64,000 nt of DNA from the NCBI GenBank assembly GCA_019058315.1, contig JAHPZH010000004.1, positions 186,001-250,000 on the forward strand, written 5' to 3'. Position 1 is the stretch's first letter. Each line of letters opens with the position of its first letter. Below the pieces are notes generated by a model. The model did no database searches, was not told the origin of the DNA, and saw only the letters and a list, made by a program, of their open reading frames with translations. The position numbers were made by a program, and so were the translations under genes. Shown piece after piece: positions 26,148 through 36,100 of the stretch. This stretch comes from Candidatus Helarchaeota archaeon (lineage in GTDB: Archaea > Asgardarchaeota > Lokiarchaeia > Helarchaeales > RDOG01).

Positions 26148-26368
26148 CCACTAATTAATAACTCCTAATCACTTCAAACAATTTCAAATTTGTGTGTAGT
26201 TGATAAATTAAAGTCGACATTATCTTAGAAGCTAAATGATATCTCATTTAATAAAATATAGAAAAAAATATACCAAAAAAGGGGCGAAATTTTCAAAAAT
26301 TTTAGGCATCAAAATGATTTAAGCCATTCTATGAATTCTCTAATTAATAATTTAGAAGAGTAAATGAA

Positions 26369-26872
26369 ATGGATAAAGGAAAAAAAATAACGAGCTTATC
26401 AATAGAAGATTTGGCTAAGTCTCAAATATTAAATTCCGAATATGGAATGTTTAAAAATCTTGAGCAGAAAATAAAAAGTTTAGAATTGAAAATCACCGAT
26501 TTAAATGCAAGACAATCAAGACTTGAGAGTAAATTAAATCAATTTGATGACATAACTAAAAGAATTGAAAATCAACTGATCAAATTGAATGAATATTCTA
26601 ATGAAGCTAAACCTAATTCTGATATTGAACAAGAACAACATTTCGATCCGGAATTTCTTAAAGCTTCAGATTTAATCCAAATTAATAAAAATAATAATCC
26701 TGAAGAATCAGTCATTCAATCAAAAATTAAAATATGTAATCAGTTGTTAAATTATTTGCAAAAACAATTTGAGTCGAAATCCATTACAGATAAAGAATAT
26801 GAAGTAAATAAACAGAAAATAAAATTAAAAATTAAGCAATTAGAACAAAAAATTAACAAAAATAAGGATTAA
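26369..26872 (+). CDS. Coiled-coil protein of unknown function
   Basis: A 167-residue lysine/glutamate-rich protein with two coiled-coil stretches (about 28-75: LEQKIKSLELKITDLNARQS; about 110-165: KQNKIKLKIKQLEQKI-like) joined by a disordered linker. No family recognised and no membrane segment. It converges with the 1564-residue surface protein gene. Confidence 0.55.
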   Translation: MDKGKKITSLSIEDLAKSQILNSEYGMFKNLEQKIKSLELKITDLNARQSRLESKLNQFDDITKRIENQLIKLNEYSNEAKPNSDIEQEQHFDPEFLKASDLIQINKNNNPEESVIQSKIKICNQLLNYLQKQFESKSITDKEYEVNKQKIKLKIKQLEQKINKNKD

Positions 26873-26903
26873 TAAAATAAAAAAATAGAAAAAAAATAAT
26901 TTT

Positions 26904-29900
26904 TTATTCTGTTTCTTTCTTTTCCTTTGCTTTTCTACTTAATTCCGATCCAAAACCCTTTACTGCTTGGATGAATCCTGATATTAAAGTTGGATCTAAA
27001 CCTTTTTCTACTTCGTAATTAAAGATATCTATTCCCGTTCCTTTATGTATTACCAAAATATGTCGAATATTTGCAACGTCTGCAACTGAAGAAATAGTCT
27101 TTTTCTTCTCAGCTTCTATTTTTACTTTTCTCCTTCTAGCTCCTACTCCCGCGACAATAGCAATTGCTGCAACACCTACTGCCCCTATAACAATAAATAA
27201 GATAATTGGATCAAGTCCTTTTGGACCTAAAAGTGCACCAAGTAAAGCTGCCATTAAGTTTTCTCCTGGAGAAGGAAGGACTACAACAGTGAACTTTCTT
27301 ATAGACGAACTGGTTAATCCAGCAGCATCGGTAACATTGACTTCAATTGTAACATTTCCAGCTGGAATTTGTGTATTGCTGCGAAATTCGTATATTCCTG
27401 AAGGTGAACCAACTGGATTTAAAAAGATTGTAAAACGAGAATCATTTATCATGACCGATTGAATATTTGAACCTGTTCCATCTACAGTACCATTAATTTT
27501 TATAATAACTTCTTCAGTTTGGTCTCCATCTGAAGCAGGGAAAGTAATCGAGATGGTTGGATTAGTATTATCGATATCAGAAAATCTAGTAGTTGATGTT
27601 GTCAATGCCGCTGAATCAGTCACATTTACTAATACTGAAATATTTCCATCTGGGATGAATGTGTTATTTCTGAATTCATATGCACCAGAAGGAGTGCCTG
27701 ATGGATTAGTGAAAATAGTAAATCTGGAATCATTTATCATGACTGATATTATGTTTGAACCAGTTCCATCCGCATTTCCGCTAATAGAAATAATCACTCC
27801 AGTATCAATATCTCCATTGGAAGCAGGATCTGTAATCGAAATTGTGGGGTTTGTATTATCAATGTCAAACCATCTTGTAGCTGAGGTAGTTAACAGTGGC
27901 ACATTTGTAACATTAACACGGATTCCAAGGTTTCCATCTGGGATAAATGTATTATTTCTGAATTCATATGCTCCGGAAGGCGATCCAGTAGGATCAGTAA
28001 AAATGGTAAATCGAGAATCATTTATGGTAACTGATATTATATTTGAACCAGTTCCATCCACATTTCCACTAATTGATATAATCGCTCCAGTATCAATATC
28101 TCCATTGGAAGCAGGATCTGTAATCGAGATTGAAGGATATGTATTATCAACATCGCACCATCGAGTAGTTGAAGTTGTAAGACTTGCAGAATCTGTAACA
28201 TTAACAAGGATTCCAAGATTTCCATCTGGGATGAACGTATTATTTCGGAATTCATAAGCTCCAGAAGGTGATCCAGAAGGATCGGTGAAGATAGTAAATC
28301 GGGAATCATTAATATTGACTGATGTTATGTTTGAACCAGTTCCATCCGCATTTCCGCTAATTGATATAATCGCTCCCGAATCAATTTCTCCATCAGAAGC
28401 AGGATCTGTAATTGAGATTGAAGGATATGTATTATCAACATCGCACCATCGAGTAGTTGAAGTTGTAAGACCTGCAGAATCTGTAACATTAACAAGGATT
28501 CCAAGATTTCCGTCTGGGATGAAGGTATTATTACGAAATTCATAAGCTCCAGAAGGAGTACCTGATGGATCAGTAAATATAGAAAATCTTGAATCATTTA
28601 TCATGACAGAGGCAATATAAGAACCTGTGCCATCCGCATTACCACTTATAGATATAATTGCACCAGTGTCTATATCTCCATCAGATGAAGGATCAGTTAT
28701 TGAAATAGTTGGGTATACATTATCTATATTGAACCATCTAGTTGCCAATGAGGTCCTACCAGCAAAATCTGTCACATTAACTTCAATCGAAATTAATCCA
28801 TTTGGGATAAATGTGTTATTATTGAATGCATAAATCCCACTAGGTGTATAAGAAGGATCAATTGAAATAGTAAACCTTGAATCGTTGATCATTACAGAAT
28901 ATATATCTGTGCCAGTTCCATCAACAGTACCATTTATCCAAATAATATTACTTGTGATATTTGCATTATTTACCGTAGGATAACTTATAGAAATTGTCGG
29001 ATCTAGTGGATCTAATATTATCCAACGCCAATTTGATCCATTATTTCCAGCATAATCTTCAGCAACTATTGTAATATTATTCCAACCTTGTAGTAAACCG
29101 ATAAGCTGATTAGTGGATGTCCCCACATATTGACTTGAACCATTTCTAAATACTTGATATATTCTAATACCACTTTCTAGATCAAAACTACTTGTCCAAT
29201 TAACTGGAACTGGTGTAACACTGCTATTTAATTTATTAACCGGAATATCAATAATAACAGAGGGATTAATGACATCTTGAGTTAAATTCCAATAAATTGT
29301 AAACATTTGAGTTAAATAACCTTGTTTAGAAGCAGTTATGTTTATTTCAAATGTATTATTCAAAGTATAATCGGTATAATTAAGTTGTATATTATAAGTC
29401 TGATCGATTCCATTCCAGTATAAATTACCTTCTTGTCCTGTTTCATTTGTTGTATAATTAACATTGGAATTTGATAAGTTAGCCCCTGTATCCCAATTGA
29501 AATAATTTACTTGTATTGTTAAATTAAACGGATCATAATTGCTCGTAATAACATTTACTGGTAGAATTCGATTTAAACTTGTATTATAAACAAGATCAAA
29601 CGTTCTACTCTGCGTTGCATTATTAAACCAATCTTTCGAACCATTTACCACAATTTGATAGGTCCCATTGACAAAATTATCGGATGATATAGTATAATTG
29701 TAATATCCTGGAGTGGCACTACTTTGTAAGGTATCTTCAAGCACTAGTGTATGACCAGCACTTTCATTATATATATGAAATGTAAGATTCGCACCTGTTA
29801 TAGGGGCGTTTGCATGTGTATCATTGAAATAAGCAGTCAAATTAATATCTTGACCGATAAGTTGAATACCAGTTATTTCGTTCTCATTAATTAATGCAAT

Positions 29901-31598
29901 CTCTGTATCATTAATTACAAGAATATACGTCTGGTTAATTCCTGCAAATGTATTATTACTCCAAACTATTTGAACTGTATAATTCCCAGTGGTAGCATCG
30001 GTTGGAACAGTTAAATTAAAAAACACAAAACTTCCAAGAGATGCACTACTAACAGAAGTCCAAGCAGCGGTTAAATCATCATTTGTGGTATTATATATTG
30101 TTAAATTAACTATACCATCTGTAAACCCATTGACTGTAGCATTTACTTGAATTGCATCCCCATGCACAAATGCTTGAGGGTGATAAACAGTAACTATAGT
30201 GGACTGGTTTAATGCCAGATTTATATCACGAGGAGGGTTCTGAAACGTGAAATGCCAATTTCCATCAGTTAAAATATCATCGGTATTATTGGAAAGGTAA
30301 ATCCATTTATTATTTTGTACTATTCCGTTTGTTACATTTAGCCCAGAAGAATTTAAGGCTAAATTCATGGTCCAATTTGAATTTGGTTTATAAATTGTCA
30401 CTGTATAATTTGTTAATGATTCTCCGTAGGCTGGAATTGGATTAGATACAGTAAAATTCGTTATCCAGTTAACCAATTGTCCATTATGGGTTATATTATA
30501 TATTACATTGTCGGTTAATGTCTCGTTAAAATTTTTCGAGGTCCAAGTCAAGTTACAAGAATAACTAGCATTTGTAGATATTATAACTGATTTATTTTCT
30601 CCGTCATTATCTGCAAAATTAAAATTAGAGACGGTGCTATTAACATCATAAACGGTGCTATCAATTGTCATATTCATATCAATTTCTTCTGGATTCATAT
30701 TAGTTAATGTGTTATTCGAAGAATCGATATAAACCGTTCTCAGTTTTAATGATAAATCTTGGGTATTAACTTGACTCCACACTCCGACATATTGATATAT
30801 ATATCCCTCATCAACATTATCTCCACCATTAAAAGTGGTATCCCAATTATATATCCAATGAACACCAGTGGTCCCTGGGATGCTATCTACTAAATTTGTA
30901 GCGTTAATCACAAAATAATAATAACCCGCAGTTAAATTGACGTTTATATTATTGAAAACATTCCAAGTGGTAGATCCAAATGTAGTAACTCTTGTATCGC
31001 TCCAGATCGATGTATTTGGTGCTAGACCAACTCCAGTTGCGTTCCAGATCTCAATGTCATAATTACCTGCAAAGAGAATCAAATAACCATAGATACTGAT
31101 ATCGGTTATTCTAGAATCTCTTGAAAGATTAAAAGACATTGCATAAGGAGATGAAGAACTGCTAAGAATATATTTTAAAGCACTATGATTCTCTTCAATA
31201 TCAATCCAAGTAGGTTCTGCAGAAATATTTTGTATATTAATTTCATAAGATGTACGATTATAATCTGAGGGAGTAGTAATATCTATATCACGTTCGTTAG
31301 CACTTACACCTAATTCATCATTTGTCTGATTTCTTAAGTTTTGTACAAGCCAATTAAGATTTGTTTTATTAGATTCGACGGTCTGATTAACTTTCAAAGG
31401 ACTCCTTGTACCATTTGCTTGATCCTTTGAAATTTCATCAAAAACATCCGTGTTAATATCTGGATTTTGATTATTAGCGTTTTGTTTACATAAAGGTGGT
31501 AAAATGTCAAGATTATTACTTTGAACAATTCCATGAATTGCAAGAAATGGCGAGACCATCATCAACATTAATACAAAAAAGATAGCTTTATTTCGCAT
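26904..31598 (-). CDS. Secreted Ig-like repeat surface protein (1564 residues)
   Basis: It starts with a signal peptide (AIFFVLMLMMVSPFLAIHG). The head, about residues 100-860, is beta-rich and closely matches that of the 6781-residue protein (shared YNRTSYEINIQNISAEPTW and TGVHWIYNWDTTFNGGDNVD). About six 96-residue Ig-like repeats follow, with the consensus DGDIDTG, NDSRFTIF, AYEFRNNTF, and LVNVTDSA. A transmembrane helix (PIILFIVIGAVGVAAIAIVA) and a basic stop (RRRK) precede a cytoplasmic tail of ~75 residues. The tail (IRHILVIHKGTGIDIF, GLDPTLISGFIQAVKGFG) resembles the first half of an Asgard longin/roadblock-like domain. N-x-S/T sequons are very frequent. Its start overlaps the AbrB-like gene by 11 bp, so the two form an operon. 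Confidence 0.88.
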   Translation of the reverse strand: MRNKAIFFVLMLMMVSPFLAIHGIVQSNNLDILPPLCKQNANNQNPDINTDVFDEISKDQANGTRSPLKVNQTVESNKTNLNWLVQNLRNQTNDELGVSANERDIDITTPSDYNRTSYEINIQNISAEPTWIDIEENHSALKYILSSSSSPYAMSFNLSRDSRITDISIYGYLILFAGNYDIEIWNATGVGLAPNTSIWSDTRVTTFGSTTWNVFNNINVNLTAGYYYFVINATNLVDSIPGTTGVHWIYNWDTTFNGGDNVDEGYIYQYVGVWSQVNTQDLSLKLRTVYIDSSNNTLTNMNPEEIDMNMTIDSTVYDVNSTVSNFNFADNDGENKSVIISTNASYSCNLTWTSKNFNETLTDNVIYNITHNGQLVNWITNFTVSNPIPAYGESLTNYTVTIYKPNSNWTMNLALNSSGLNVTNGIVQNNKWIYLSNNTDDILTDGNWHFTFQNPPRDINLALNQSTIVTVYHPQAFVHGDAIQVNATVNGFTDGIVNLTIYNTTNDDLTAAWTSVSSASLGSFVFFNLTVPTDATTGNYTVQIVWSNNTFAGINQTYILVINDTEIALINENEITGIQLIGQDINLTAYFNDTHANAPITGANLTFHIYNESAGHTLVLEDTLQSSATPGYYNYTISSDNFVNGTYQIVVNGSKDWFNNATQSRTFDLVYNTSLNRILPVNVITSNYDPFNLTIQVNYFNWDTGANLSNSNVNYTTNETGQEGNLYWNGIDQTYNIQLNYTDYTLNNTFEINITASKQGYLTQMFTIYWNLTQDVINPSVIIDIPVNKLNSSVTPVPVNWTSSFDLESGIRIYQVFRNGSSQYVGTSTNQLIGLLQGWNNITIVAEDYAGNNGSNWRWIILDPLDPTISISYPTVNNANITSNIIWINGTVDGTGTDIYSVMINDSRFTISIDPSYTPSGIYAFNNNTFIPNGLISIEVNVTDFAGRTSLATRWFNIDNVYPTISITDPSSDGDIDTGAIISISGNADGTGSYIASVMINDSRFSIFTDPSGTPSGAYEFRNNTFIPDGNLGILVNVTDSAGLTTSTTRWCDVDNTYPSISITDPASDGEIDSGAIISISGNADGTGSNITSVNINDSRFTIFTDPSGSPSGAYEFRNNTFIPDGNLGILVNVTDSASLTTSTTRWCDVDNTYPSISITDPASNGDIDTGAIISISGNVDGTGSNIISVTINDSRFTIFTDPTGSPSGAYEFRNNTFIPDGNLGIRVNVTNVPLLTTSATRWFDIDNTNPTISITDPASNGDIDTGVIISISGNADGTGSNIISVMINDSRFTIFTNPSGTPSGAYEFRNNTFIPDGNISVLVNVTDSAALTTSTTRFSDIDNTNPTISITFPASDGDQTEEVIIKINGTVDGTGSNIQSVMINDSRFTIFLNPVGSPSGIYEFRSNTQIPAGNVTIEVNVTDAAGLTSSSIRKFTVVVLPSPGENLMAALLGALLGPKGLDPIILFIVIGAVGVAAIAIVAGVGARRRKVKIEAEKKKTISSVADVANIRHILVIHKGTGIDIFNYEVEKGLDPTLISGFIQAVKGFGSELSRKAKEKKETE
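27285..29000 (-). repeat. Six tandem 288-bp Ig-like repeats
   Basis: Six in-frame units of about 96 codons within the 1564-residue surface protein. They share motifs with the longer array in the 6781-residue protein. The first (SISYPTVNNANITSN) and last (SITFPASDGDQTEEV) copies are the most divergent, and the four middle ones are close to each other. Confidence 0.9.
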
Positions 31599-31947
31599 TA
31601 TTATTCCGACCTTTTTTAACTAATATAATTATTCCTTTTGCCTTTTTTAACAGATATTTGAAATTCTCATCATTTAAGTCAATAAAATCTCTAATTTCTG
31701 AAGATATTTTAATTCTCCCAATATTATCAACAGTACCAAACACTGATACGTGTTTACCTGGAAGTTCCATAGGTTTTTTTAAGTCTGATTCTTTACGAAA
31801 TTCAATGAAATTCTTTCCGATTTGATATAACTCTTGTAAAAGTGTATCTTTACTAATACCGAGTTCTTCCCGCCATTTTTTTGGCAAGACGATTCGATAT
31901 TTGTCAATTTTTACTTCTTTTTGCTCTAGCTCTTCTGTTGACATCAA
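31588..31947 (-). CDS. AbrB/SpoVT-like DNA-binding protein
   Basis: A 119-residue protein with two swapped-hairpin-like elements: VKIDKYRIVLPKKWREELGI (about 12-31) and VFGTVDNIGRIKISSEIRDF (about 69-88). The double arrangement recalls MraZ or archaeal AbrB proteins. It probably regulates transcription, perhaps its own operon; that is inferred. It overlaps the start of the 1564-residue surface protein gene by 11 bp, so translation may be coupled. A second start (MSTEELEQ) is one codon downstream. Confidence 0.8.
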   Translation of the reverse strand: MMSTEELEQKEVKIDKYRIVLPKKWREELGISKDTLLQELYQIGKNFIEFRKESDLKKPMELPGKHVSVFGTVDNIGRIKISSEIRDFIDLNDENFKYLLKKAKGIIILVKKGRNNNAK

Positions 31948-32214
31948 GAATATCTCCGATTTGTAATTGACTGAAATATACCTTAAATTAAGATGTATAT
32001 ATATTTTCCCTAAAATAGGAAAAAAATTTTTTTGAGATCAATTTTATGAATTTAAAAAAATTCAATGCTATTTTTATTTATGATTGGAAATTATTTTAAG
32101 AGTAGAATAAAAAAAAGAAAGTTTTATGTTTATTTACTTAATATTAAATTGCCGTAAAAAGTTTATTTTTTTATTTTTAGCTAAAAAGTCAACACCGTCT
32201 TTTTTAGTAGGTTG

Positions 32215-33060
32215 TTATGTCGTTATTTTATATTGGTCTAATTTTGATTTCGGTATTTTTAAAATTTCAAACAGTGGACCTAATTTTTTTATATTTCCTT
32301 CATATCTTTTTGTTTTTTTACCTTTAATTTCGATAATTAAATCTAATTCTTTTAATTTTGTGATAATATCATTAAACATTTTTGCGCTTAGGGCTGGGGC
32401 TTTTGTTGATAATGTAATTAATTCGCTTTTAGGATTCAATAAGATTAACTCTAGAACTGCAAAAATATCTTGATTTTTTAAAAATATAATAGATTCATGA
32501 TATTCAGGATTAATTTTAGATGCAAAATACCAAATTTTTAGATTAACTTTACTTTTTTTGATGTAATCGAAGTCTTCTAACATTTTCAAGTGATAAGCAG
32601 CTTGTTGAGGAGTTATATTTAATTGGTTTTGAATTTCTTTTAAAGTAGTTCCCGGAAAATTTGAAATGTAAACAGCAATTTTTTTTCTTTTATCGCTCTC
32701 AAGAATATTATCATCTGTAATTATAGTTTTTTTTGCTATGTAATTTTTCGTAATTAATTGATAAATAGCTTGACTAATTTCATATGCATTAAGTTTTAAT
32801 TTATTAACTGACAACCAATACAATTCTTGAATGTTTATAGAACCTTTTTTCATTAATTTTTCTGCGAATTTTAATATTGATGCTTCAGTGGATGAAATTT
32901 TTTCTTTATTCTTATCAAATTTCTCTTTTTTCTCCTCTTTGGTTTCAACTTTCTTATCCTTTTTTATTTCTTCTTTCTTATCTTCTTTTTTCTTTTTATC
33001 TTCTGGTATTGAGGGTTTTTGAAAAGGTATATATCTTGGAGCTCTTCTAGGTCGTTCCAT
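32215..33060 (-). CDS. Winged-helix protein with Lys-rich tagged N-terminus
   Basis: A 281-residue cytoplasmic protein. The first ~20 residues (MERPRRAPRYIPFQKPSIPE) are nearly identical to those of the protein encoded at 53637-55010. A Lys/Glu-rich stretch (about 20-52) follows. Then comes an ArsR/MarR-like winged helix (about 115-175: IAVYISNFPGTTLKEIQNQL, NITPQQAAYHLKMLEDFDYI) and a second helical domain (about 190-281), possibly another winged helix (ALSAKMFNDIITKLKELDLI). Its target is unknown. It starts 58 bp after the stop of the giant gene on the same strand, so the two may share a transcript. Confidence 0.75.
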   Translation of the reverse strand: MERPRRAPRYIPFQKPSIPEDKKKKEDKKEEIKKDKKVETKEEKKEKFDKNKEKISSTEASILKFAEKLMKKGSINIQELYWLSVNKLKLNAYEISQAIYQLITKNYIAKKTIITDDNILESDKRKKIAVYISNFPGTTLKEIQNQLNITPQQAAYHLKMLEDFDYIKKSKVNLKIWYFASKINPEYHESIIFLKNQDIFAVLELILLNPKSELITLSTKAPALSAKMFNDIITKLKELDLIIEIKGKKTKRYEGNIKKLGPLFEILKIPKSKLDQYKITT

Positions 33061-33118
33061 TTTTTTTCATCACTAATTTTTTTTATTTTTAAATTTTTAA
33101 GTAATTTTTTATAATAAT

Positions 33119-36100
33119 TTAAAAATTATCGTCAATTTTTTCTAAAGTGTCTAAAATTTCTTTTCTTTTCTTAGGATCTAGACCGGCTAATTCCTCTAAT
33201 ATGTCTAGCTTTTCGGATTCGTTAGGAATGTCTAGGTTCATGATTCGAATTATTTCCTCCTTGGATAACATTGTAAATTCTTGTTTGAAAAAGTCCTTAA
33301 GAACTTCATCTTCAACATCGTGTATGGGTACAACTGTTCTTCCAACATCCGGTGTTCTTTTTACAACCTTTTTGGGTTTTCTTCTAGCTATTCCTAAAAT
33401 TATTGCAAATAAACCAACGGCTATTGATGCAAAGACAATTAAGATTAAAATTAAATTATCTCCTGCCCCTACTAGTGGTGGTAGAAAAAGTATACCTTCT
33501 GCTGCTGTAATTGGTGCTATAGCATAATATGAAAGATTTGTGGTAAACCATTCTAAGTAATTTCCAGTAGTATTTAATGTGGCATTTAATTCTATCCACT
33601 TTGTGATATTAAAATAGAATATCCTTAAATCAGTCTCACTAATATTAAGAGCTGATTCGTTATAGTATAATTTCATAGTTGCATTTAATAGTGCTGTTGG
33701 ATTCTGTAAAGTAAATCCAAAAATACCTAAAAAGTCTGGAAGAGAAGTTCCAGTTGGATTACTAGTATAATAACTCATATTTATATTGGTATCAATTGAG
33801 ACAAAAATTCGAAGTTCGCATACTATATTACCTTTAGAGTCTGTTAAGTATACTATATTTTCTTGACCTGCAATAAGTCCTTGTGGAGTGTTATTTGAAT
33901 TCTGTAGAACTGTAAATGTTATTGTCAAATTTTTTCTTAATCCTACTGAATCATTTACTGATATTCTTAATGCAATTAAACCATTTGGAAGATAGCTTGA
34001 GTTGATAAATCTAAAATTACCCCAATTATTTCCACTTGGATCTACAGATAATGTAAAATTGGTATTATTAATAGTGACCGTACTAATTAAGCTTCCCGTT
34101 CCATTTACAAATCCTTCAATTTGATAATTATTTCCTACTTGAATTGTATCATTAAACATTGGGGTAGTTATTTGTATTGTAGGATTGATATTGTCAATAT
34201 AGAACCATCGAGTAGTTAAAGTATTCAATCCCGTAGAATCAGTAACATTTACTAAAATTGAAATAATACCGTCTACGATTATAGTGTTATTTCTAAATTC
34301 ATAAGCACCAGAAGGTGTTCCAGAAGGATCCGTGAAGATTGTGAATCTTGAATCATTAATTAGAACTGATGTAATATTAGACCCAGTACCGTCTACATTA
34401 CCACTAACTGATATTATATTCCCCGTATCAAAATCTCCATTTGAAGCTGGATCTGTAATTATTACAGTTGGGGCAGTATTGTCAATATAAAACCAACGGT
34501 TATTTGTTGTAGTTAAGCCAATAGAATCGGTTACATTAACTAGGACTGATATTAAGCCATCTGTAACAAATGTATTATTTCTAAATTCAAAAACTCCTGA
34601 AATAGAACCTGCGGGGTTGATAAAAAGAGTAAATCTTGAATCGTTAATCATTACTGATATAATATTTGATGCTGTTCCATTTGCAAAGCCAGTAATTGTA
34701 ATTGTATTTCCAGAATCTATTTGACCGTTTGAAATTGGATCTGTAATCGAAATATTTGGTGGAGAATTATCAACTCTAAACCATCTTGTAGTTGAGATTG
34801 TCAAGTTTGCACTATCTGTAATATTGACTTCGATTGAGATTACACCGTCTGAGACATATGAATTATTTGTGAATGTGTAGAAACCAGAAGGGCTTCCCGT
34901 TGGATCGCCTACAAGATTAAATCTAGAATCGTTTATCATAACAGATTGAATATTAGAACCCGTCCCATCTACCCAACCACTTACTAATATAGTGTTACCA
35001 GTAACTACGAGCCCATTTGCAGCTGGATTAATTATTGAAATAGTAGGTAGAGTATTATCAATAATAAACCATCTAACCATGCTATCTATAAGCCCTCCGG
35101 TATTATTAAGGGTCACATTAACTGCTATTATGCCATCCGGGATAAAGCTGTTATTTTCAAAGCCATAATTACCAAATCCAGTTCCAGAAGGGTCGATGGT
35201 AAGAATAAAACGGCTATCATTGATCCAAATAGTATCTATATTAACCCCACCACCATCAGCAGTACCGTTTATTGTTATATTGGTACCTGTGTCAATATCA
35301 CTATTTGCGGTTGGGTGATCTATGGTTACACTTGGACCAATAATATACGTAAACCACCAGATTATAGAATTCGTTAAATTAGCGGAATCGGTTACATTTG
35401 CTTCGACTGATACAGTTCCTAAATTAATGAAACTATTATTAGTAAAGATATAAGGTCCTGAAGCTGTTCCTGCCGGATCTGTAGTCAATATAAACCTTGA
35501 ATCATTAATTTGAACTGAAAGGATGTTAGATCCTGTTCCATCAACTGTTCCCTCAATAGTAACAGAAGATCCACTATCCGTTGTTCCATTTGGAAAAGGG
35601 TTAGTTATGGCAATTGTCGGATTTGTATTATCGAGATTAAACCACCTTGATAATGAAGTTGTTAAACTAGCAGTATCTGTGACATTAACAGTAATTGAAA
35701 TGATGCCATCTGGAATATATGTATTGTTATTAAATGCATAGTTTCCTGAAGGAGAACCTGTCGGATCAACTACAATAGTAAATCTGGAATCATTAATCAT
35801 TAATGATAGGATGTTAGACCCGGTACCATCTGCAGTCCCATTTACCCATATGTCAACTCCTGTATCAACATCGCCATCCGAAGCAGGATCAGCAATTGAA
35901 ATCATAGGATAAGTGTTATCAATATCAAACCATCTTGTTGCAAAATCTGTTAGATTTGCACTGTCTGTTACGTTGACTTCAACTGCTATATTACCATCTG
36001 GAATATAGGAATTGTTATTAAATGCATAGCTTCCTGATGGGGAGCCTGATGGATCAATGAAGATTGTAAATCGGGAGTCATTAATCATTACGGAAAGAAT

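Noticed and set aside
32126..32473. Plus-strand frame of 115 hydrophobic codons
   Set aside because: It mostly overlaps the winged-helix gene on the other strand and reads as the complement of its Lys-rich codons.
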